Source: Bog-756 sp963769905 (lineage in GTDB: Bacteria > Actinomycetota > Acidimicrobiia > Acidimicrobiales > RAAP-2). Taken from it: DNA of 64,000 nt. A program made the translations under genes and the position numbers. This document shows positions 59,771 to 64,000 of this stretch, piece after piece. The first letter of the stretch is position 1, and each line of letters begins with the position of its first letter. The notes beneath the pieces are model-generated. The model was not told the DNA's origin and did not search any database. It saw only the letters and a program-made list of their open reading frames with translations. The DNA lies in contig CAVYNG010000001.1 of the NCBI GenBank assembly GCA_963769905.1, positions 186,001 to 250,000 of the forward strand, written 5' to 3'.

Positions 59771-60778
59771 ATGGACTTCGAGCTGAGCGAGTCCGACCGC
59801 GAGCTCGCCGACGGCGTCCGGCGCCTCTGCGAGGGAGCGTTCCCGCTCGAGGCGATCCGCGCCCTCGAGTCGACCGAGCGTGTGGTCGACCGGAAGGGCT
59901 GGCGCCTGCTCGGCGAGGCCGGCGTCTTCCACCTACGGCTCAGCGAGGAACGAGGCGGGGTCGGACTCGGGTTGAGCGAGGCTGCACTCGTCTTCGAAGA
60001 GCTCGGACGGGCCCTCGTCCCCGGACCCCTCGTCGCGACCCACCTCGCGGCCGGCCTCGTCGAGGGCGCCGACGACGGTTCGGTCGTGGTCGGCATGGTC
60101 GAACGCGGGTCCACGACGCGACCGTTCCCGTCGGTCGTCGAGCACCTCGCCGACCTCGACGTGCTCCTCGTCCTCGCCGAGGACGGTGTCGTGTCGACCG
60201 ACCCTTCCTCGCTCGAGTCGGTCGGGCTGGTGCGCCCGATGGACCCGTTGACCCCGGTGTGGTCGGTCACCGCCCTCAACGGCGGCACACCGATCGCCGG
60301 TCCCGAGGTCGCCGAGAGGTGGCGCCGCGAGGGCGCGGTGCTCACCGCGGCGCTCCAGGTCGGGTCGGCGGCATGGACGACCGAGCTCGCCGTCGAGTAT
60401 GCGAAAGGACGCGTGCAGTTCGGTCGACCGATCGGCGGGTTCCAGGCGGTCAAGCACCTCTGCGCCGACATGGCGGTCCGCACCGAGGTGGCGCGCTGCG
60501 CGGTCCATGCCGCGGCGGTGACCGCCGATCAGCCCGACGTCGGCGATCCGAGCGCCGCAGCCTGGGGTGCCAAGCTGCTCGCGGACGAGGCCGCGCTCGC
60601 CAACGGACGCAGCTGCATCCAGGTCCACGGGGGCATGGGCTTCACCTGGGAGGTTCCCGCCCACCTCGCCTTCAAGCGGGCGCGGGTGCTGAGCTCGCAG
60701 TTCGGGACGGCCGATACCCTGGCCGAGGCACTCGGCGACGCGCTGGCGGAGTCGGACGCGGCCGCGGGGGACGCGTAG
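59771..60778 (+). CDS. Acyl-CoA dehydrogenase, smaller subunit of pair 2
   Basis: A 335-residue protein: DFELSESDRELADGVRRLCEGAFPLEAIRALE, then GVGLGLSEAALVFEELGRALVPGPL, YAKGRVQFGRPIGGFQAVKHLCADMAVRTEVARCAVHAA near residue 210 and CIQVHGGMGFTWEVPAHLAFKRARVLSSQFG near 280. The AGSD FAD motif is missing, as expected in the non-catalytic half of a heteromeric dehydrogenase. ATG chosen at the usual FxxS start; upstream in-frame codons lie inside the previous gene. Confidence 0.9.
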   Translation: MDFELSESDRELADGVRRLCEGAFPLEAIRALESTERVVDRKGWRLLGEAGVFHLRLSEERGGVGLGLSEAALVFEELGRALVPGPLVATHLAAGLVEGADDGSVVVGMVERGSTTRPFPSVVEHLADLDVLLVLAEDGVVSTDPSSLESVGLVRPMDPLTPVWSVTALNGGTPIAGPEVAERWRREGAVLTAALQVGSAAWTTELAVEYAKGRVQFGRPIGGFQAVKHLCADMAVRTEVARCAVHAAAVTADQPDVGDPSAAAWGAKLLADEAALANGRSCIQVHGGMGFTWEVPAHLAFKRARVLSSQFGTADTLAEALGDALAESDAAAGDA

Positions 60779-60779
60779 G

Positions 60780-61775
60780 GTGAGCCGGGTGAGCTCCGCT
60801 CCACTCCCTCCGCCCGACGACGTCGTCACCGTCCTCCCGAAGAACCGCACGGTCTTCGGGATGCAGCTCCCCGTGCAGTCGCAGTCGACCATCTATGCCC
60901 AGCCCTGGGAGCTCGAGGCCGGTCCGGACGAGCTCGCGGCTGTCGCGCGTGCATGCGAGTCCGCCGGCTTCTTCTACGTGGGGGTGTGCGACCACACCTT
61001 CATCCCCGAGCGGCTGGCCGCCGCCATGGGCACCACCTGGTACGACACGATCGCCACCCTCGGCTGGCTGGCCGGGGTGACCTCGAACATCGGGCTCCTC
61101 TCGCACATCTACGTCCTCCCCCTCCGCCACCCCCTCCGTGCGGCGAAGGAGTTCGCGACGCTCGACACCCTCTCGGGGGGCAGGGTGATCTGCGGCGTGG
61201 GCGCCGGTCACGTGAGCGAGGAATTCGACGAGATGGGGCCCGACTTCGACCACCGGGGCAGCGCCACCGACGAGGCGATCGTCGCGCTCGCGAACGGCCT
61301 CACCCACGAGTTCCCCGAGCTCGGAGGTCCGCTCTGGAAGGCCTCGGGCCTCGGGCTCAAGCCGCGACCCGTGCAGTCGCCCCGGCCCCCGATCTGGGTG
61401 GGCGGCTCCTCGCCGGCCGCGCTGCGCCGTGCCGCGCGCTACGCGGACGGCTGGCTGCCCCAATCGCTCGGACCCGACCCCGCGCTGCTCGCGCAGTTGC
61501 GGTCCTTGCGCGAGGAGTACCGCGACGCCGCGCCGATCGACGTGGGCGGGATCTCCGACTTCCTGCACGTCGGGACCCCCTCGACCGGCCTCGAGCTCCC
61601 GAGGGGCACCGTCGGCGGTTCACCGGACTTCCTCGCCGAGTATCTGCAGAAGTTCGCGGACGCAGGTGTCGGCCAGGTGCAGGTGCGTTTCGCGGCCCTC
61701 GACGCCGAGGCGCTCTGTGACCAGATCGCCGCGTTCGGGAGCGAGGTGGCACCTCTGGTGGGCCCGCCGGCGTGA
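60780..61775 (+). CDS. Luciferase-like F420-dependent oxidoreductase
   Basis: A 331-residue TIM-barrel enzyme: AARACESAGFFYVGVCDHTFIPE near residue 58, LLSHIYVLPLRHPLRAAKEFATLDTLSGGRVICGVGAGHVSEEFDEMG near 105 and PPIWVGGSSPAALRRAARYADGW near 205. It probably passes hydride between F420 and a CoA or other intermediate. GTG at 60780 is 1 base after the previous stop (60789 is an alternative). Its stop overlaps the start of the small Thr-tailed protein (GTGA), so these two products are made together. Confidence 0.88.
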   Translation: MSRVSSAPLPPPDDVVTVLPKNRTVFGMQLPVQSQSTIYAQPWELEAGPDELAAVARACESAGFFYVGVCDHTFIPERLAAAMGTTWYDTIATLGWLAGVTSNIGLLSHIYVLPLRHPLRAAKEFATLDTLSGGRVICGVGAGHVSEEFDEMGPDFDHRGSATDEAIVALANGLTHEFPELGGPLWKASGLGLKPRPVQSPRPPIWVGGSSPAALRRAARYADGWLPQSLGPDPALLAQLRSLREEYRDAAPIDVGGISDFLHVGTPSTGLELPRGTVGGSPDFLAEYLQKFADAGVGQVQVRFAALDAEALCDQIAAFGSEVAPLVGPPA

Positions 61776-62005
61776 ACCGCCGACGTGGCCTGGTCGCGGC
61801 CGGAGTGGCCGCACTGGTCGTGGCCGGGATGCTCTGGGCGGACGCGGTGACCCTCCAGCGGGCCGACCCGAGCTTTCACAGCCAGGAGCGCAACTTCGCC
61901 AATCTGATCTTGCACGACGCGCAGGTGGCCACCACCACGACCACCACGACGCGGCCGCACTCGACGACGACTCTCCCTCCACGCGGGGCACACCCCTCCC
62001 ACTGA
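61772..62005 (+). CDS. Small membrane-anchored protein with Thr tail, 77 aa
   Basis: A 77-residue protein with one N-terminal helix (GLVAAGVAALVVAGMLWA, residues 6-23), a short extracytoplasmic part (SFHSQERNFANLILHDAQ) and a Thr-rich end (TTTTTTTRPHSTTTLPP). No family known. The GTG overlaps the stop of the F420-type gene, suggesting a deliberate pair. It is convergent with the similar 173-residue protein 29 bases away. Confidence 0.65.
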   Translation: MNRRRGLVAAGVAALVVAGMLWADAVTLQRADPSFHSQERNFANLILHDAQVATTTTTTTRPHSTTTLPPRGAHPSH

Positions 62006-62033
62006 CGGCTGGCCGGACGCGCCGGCACGACCC

Positions 62034-62555
62034 TCAGCCGCCCGGGGTGGTCGAGCCGGTCGGTGAGGTCGTAGTCGTCGTCGCCGACCGAAATGGCGCC
62101 GTCGTCGTGGTCGTCCCGGTGGTGCGCGGCGCGGTCGTCGTGGTGACAGCTGGGTTCGTGGTGGTCGTGGTCGCCGGTGCGCTGCCGGTCGTCGAACGTG
62201 GGGCGGTGGTGCTCGTCGGCGGTACCGTCGTCGTGGTGTTCGTGGTGGTCGTGGTCGTCGTGGTCGTCGCCGGCACGAGGCCGGGGATGACCGTCCCGGT
62301 GGAACCGCTCGCCGGCGCGCTGTAGGGCGGGTAGAGGTAGCACCAGGCGCCGAAACCGAGGAAGGCGACCGCCATCAACAGCGTCGACCTCCGGATCGGC
62401 AGCCACCGGTGCACGCGCACCGACATGAGCCCGACCAGCGCACTGTGCGGCATCGGCTCCTCGGCGGCGCGCCGCCGGAGCAGCCGGGTCGCCACCTCCC
62501 GAGGCGGCTCGTCCCCCGGCACCGTCGGGTCGTCGTCGATCGACCCGTCGCTCAC
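62034..62555 (-). CDS. Membrane-anchored Thr-rich stalk protein
   Basis: A 173-residue protein: a 55-residue cytoplasmic part (PPREVATRLLRRRAAEEPMPHSALVGLMSVRVHRWLPI), one helix near residue 58-74 (LLMAVAFLGFGAWCYLY) and an 80-residue Thr/Pro/Ser tail that is likely glycosylated outside the cell. No domain is known. The GTG overlaps the mscS stop (GTGA), so it is made with the channel and may be an accessory or sensor. Confidence 0.72.
   Translation of the reverse strand: MSDGSIDDDPTVPGDEPPREVATRLLRRRAAEEPMPHSALVGLMSVRVHRWLPIRRSTLLMAVAFLGFGAWCYLYPPYSAPASGSTGTVIPGLVPATTTTTTTTTNTTTTVPPTSTTAPRSTTGSAPATTTTTNPAVTTTTAPRTTGTTTTTAPFRSATTTTTSPTGSTTPGG
62226..62271. repeat. GTCGTG-type simple repeat encoding poly-Thr
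   Basis: A second triplet-type repeat that encodes a run of Thr in the 173-residue stalk protein; it resembles the one at 27188-27270. A shorter run lies at about 61931-61952 in the neighbouring small protein. Confidence 0.7.
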
Positions 62556-63427
62556 GTCGGGACCTGGGTCGCGCTGTCGCCGACGCCTGGCGAGGCAATG
62601 CCTTCCGAGCGCAGTGCGGTCGCCGCTCGCAGCCGGATCTCGCGCGCGACCTCGAACTGGCGCCCGGGGAGGGTGCGGGCGATCAGGCGGAGCTGCACGT
62701 AGCCCACGTCGATCGTCTCGACGCCCGCCACCACCGGCTCCCCGAGCAGCAGGCTGCGCCAGGGGGGCTCTGCGGTCATGGCGTCGACGACCTCCTTCAA
62801 GAGCGCGGTGACCCGACCGAGATCCTCGGTGACCGAGACCGGGATGTCGATCACCGCCCGCGACCAGTCCTTCGAGAGGTTGGTCACCTGGCGGAGCGCG
62901 CTGTTCGGGACCACCACCAGCTCACCCTGTGCGGTGCGCAGCTTGGTCACCCGCAGGGTCAGCTCTTCGACGGTGCCGGTGATCCCGGCCGTCTGACCGG
63001 GTACCGAGAGCCGGATCACGTCCCCGAAGGTGAACTGATGCTCGGCGAAGAGGAAGAAGCCCGCCAGCAGGTCGCCCACCATCTGCTGCGCGCCGAAGCC
63101 GAGCCCGATGCCGACCACGGTCGCGGGCGCCACCAGGGTGGTGAGAGGGATGCCCAGCCGGTCGAACGCGAGGATGGCCACGATGAAATAGACGAGCGCC
63201 ACGATCACCCACTCGACCGCCTCGCTGATCGCACGCGACCGCTTGAGGGCCTCGGAGGCCGACGCGCCCGACTCGATCTGTCGCCGCATCTGGAGGTCGA
63301 TCCAGCCGCGCCGGCGCGCCCCGAGCCAGTGGGTGAAGCGAACGACCAGGCCCGCACCGAGGAGCAGCACGATGACCGGCAGCAGATGGTCTTGGAACCA
63401 GTTGTGCGGGATGCCCGAAAATACCAT
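62552..63427 (-). CDS. MscS-family mechanosensitive channel
   Basis: A 291-residue small-conductance channel. Helices at about 12-30 (LLPVIVLLLGAGLVVRF), 62-80 (VIVALVYFIVAILAF) and TM3 at about 90-120 (LVAPATVVGIGLGFGAQQMVGDLLAGFFLFAE, with the Gly/Ala packing and Gln-Gln bend). The beta domain FGDVIRLSVPGQTAGITGTVEELTLRVTKLRTAQGELVVVPNSALRQVTNLSKDWSR and the alpha-beta end are complete. It opens when membrane tension rises after osmotic downshift. ATG at 63427 begins just before TM1; longer starts add a non-conserved tail. Followed by the overlapping Thr-rich gene. Confidence 0.92.
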   Translation of the reverse strand: MVFSGIPHNWFQDHLLPVIVLLLGAGLVVRFTHWLGARRRGWIDLQMRRQIESGASASEALKRSRAISEAVEWVIVALVYFIVAILAFDRLGIPLTTLVAPATVVGIGLGFGAQQMVGDLLAGFFLFAEHQFTFGDVIRLSVPGQTAGITGTVEELTLRVTKLRTAQGELVVVPNSALRQVTNLSKDWSRAVIDIPVSVTEDLGRVTALLKEVVDAMTAEPPWRSLLLGEPVVAGVETIDVGYVQLRLIARTLPGRQFEVAREIRLRAATALRSEGIASPGVGDSATQVPT

Positions 63428-63533
63428 CGCCCGTCGCGGGCCCCCCGGTGAGCGCTCCGGCCGCGGGCGGTGTCCGAGAGGTGCGCGGATGTCGCAGCGG
63501 GCCACTCTGGCGCCCCTGGGTCATACTTGGGCG

Positions 63534-63740
63534 GTGGGCCGCTACAACCGGGGTTACACGGGTCGCGACTATCACGTGACAGGCGGTCACGAAACGGAAG
63601 CCCTCGCGGCGGAGCGGGCCAAGCAGCCCAGTCGGGTCGGCATGTGGTTGCTGCGGAGATTCGGTTACAAGGGGCCCGTCGCCCCTCCGGTCGGGGTGCC
63701 TCGGCGCGGTCGGCACGGTCGCCCTCACCAACCGAGGTGA
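63534..63740 (+). CDS. Small basic hypothetical protein, 68 aa
   Basis: A 68-residue protein rich in Arg, Gly and Tyr (GRYNRGYTGRDYHVTGGHETEALAAERAKQPSRVGMWLLRRFGYKG). No known family. CATACT (63522-63527) lies 6 bases before the GTG, fitting a leaderless message. The C-terminal third is Pro/Arg/Gly. Divergent from mscS. Confidence 0.5.
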   Translation: MGRYNRGYTGRDYHVTGGHETEALAAERAKQPSRVGMWLLRRFGYKGPVAPPVGVPRRGRHGRPHQPR

Positions 63741-63794
63741 CCCCACACGGGTCATCAGGCCTCGACGCCAACGGTCGGAAGTAAGTTCGTCCGG

Positions 63795-64000
63795 ATGCCG
63801 GCGGATCGCGATCCAAAACGGTGTGCCGCCTCGCGCAAGACGAGATGGCACAAAGGCCGGGAGGAGGAGGTCTGCGGATGGTACTGGCCGGTCGAGTTGC
63901 CGGTCCCACAACCGAGCGACCTCACCTTCCACTACTGCCATCTTCCGCTGGACCACGTCGGCGACCACTCCTGCCAGGACGGTGCGACGAGACCGAGGTC
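63795..64000 (+). CDS. Small Cys/His-rich protein, cut by window end
   Basis: An ATG-started frame open to the window end (68 codons). Cys and His are spaced as C10, H19, C27, then HYCHLPLDHVGDHSCQDG with C48, H54 and C60, which would suit a zinc site. Trp-rich CGWYWPVELP lies in the middle. The family is unknown and the C-terminus is missing. Confidence 0.4.
   Translation, partial: MPADRDPKRCAASRKTRWHKGREEEVCGWYWPVELPVPQPSDLTFHYCHLPLDHVGDHSCQDGATRPR

Overview
The window is dense, high-GC actinobacterial chromosome with short intergenic gaps and one tRNA gene. I infer a free-living aerobic member of the Acidimicrobiia. The reasons are the GYWLV..DGG.F.FGDA repeat proteins, the abundance of F420-type luciferase-like oxidoreductases, paired acyl-CoA dehydrogenases and sulfotransferase, and many genes that appear to be transcribed without a leader (a TANNNT-like -10 box 6-7 bases before the start codon). 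No phage, rRNA or CRISPR is visible.

Layout. 1-9.3 kb: mostly single catabolic enzymes (nitronate monooxygenase, cyclase-family hydrolase, sulfotransferase, F420 oxidoreductase, P450, VOC protein with AraC regulator, methyltransferase). 9.3-19.6 kb: VOC proteins, small unknowns, a chimeric broken gene, a class III cyclase, an HSL esterase, two TetR systems, an enoyl-CoA hydratase, a VOC-SET fusion and an MBL/SRPBCC operon. 19.7-22.1 kb: an operon of two membrane proteins and a cysteine-rich BlaI-type repressor behind a clear operator. 22.2-23.7 kb: a translationally coupled SRPBCC-ArsR-DUF899 operon behind two dyads. 23.7-27.0 kb: a decayed island (methyltransferase and integrase pseudogenes around two intact genes) ending at tRNA-Ala. 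27.1-36.1 kb: cell-surface genes, namely a GH18-like protein with a Thr stalk, a YacL-like PIN/TRAM protein with degenerate active site, and a 1711-residue TIG-repeat protein. 36.2-39.2 kb: the three-gene proton-translocating transhydrogenase pntAa-pntAb-pntB. 39.2-49.6 kb: an EAL protein, then a steroid-ring type cluster (SDR divergent from echA20-ipdA-ipdB-ipdC), a ketosynthase and a PAS-GGDEF-EAL protein. 49.6-61.8 kb: thiolase, two acyl-CoA dehydrogenase pairs, SDR, amidohydrolase and F420-type oxidoreductase, interrupted by a CHAP surface hydrolase and an SGNH hydrolase. 61.8-64 kb: two membrane-anchored Thr-rich proteins, an MscS channel and small unknowns.

How the parts work together. 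The 40-61 kb genes look like one catabolic programme: CoA-ester dehydrogenation, hydration, ring hydrolysis and thiolysis of a steroid-derived or similar alicyclic substrate. PntAB would balance NADH and NADPH. Three promoters of this programme (41.3, 50.8 and 57.2 kb) share a 15-bp dyad CTGAC-N5-GTCAG that I read as the operator of a regulator encoded elsewhere. The surface genes share two building blocks, the GYWLV repeat module and Thr-rich stalks. The two most self-contained candidate systems are the cysteine-rich BlaI operon and the VOC-SET fusion.
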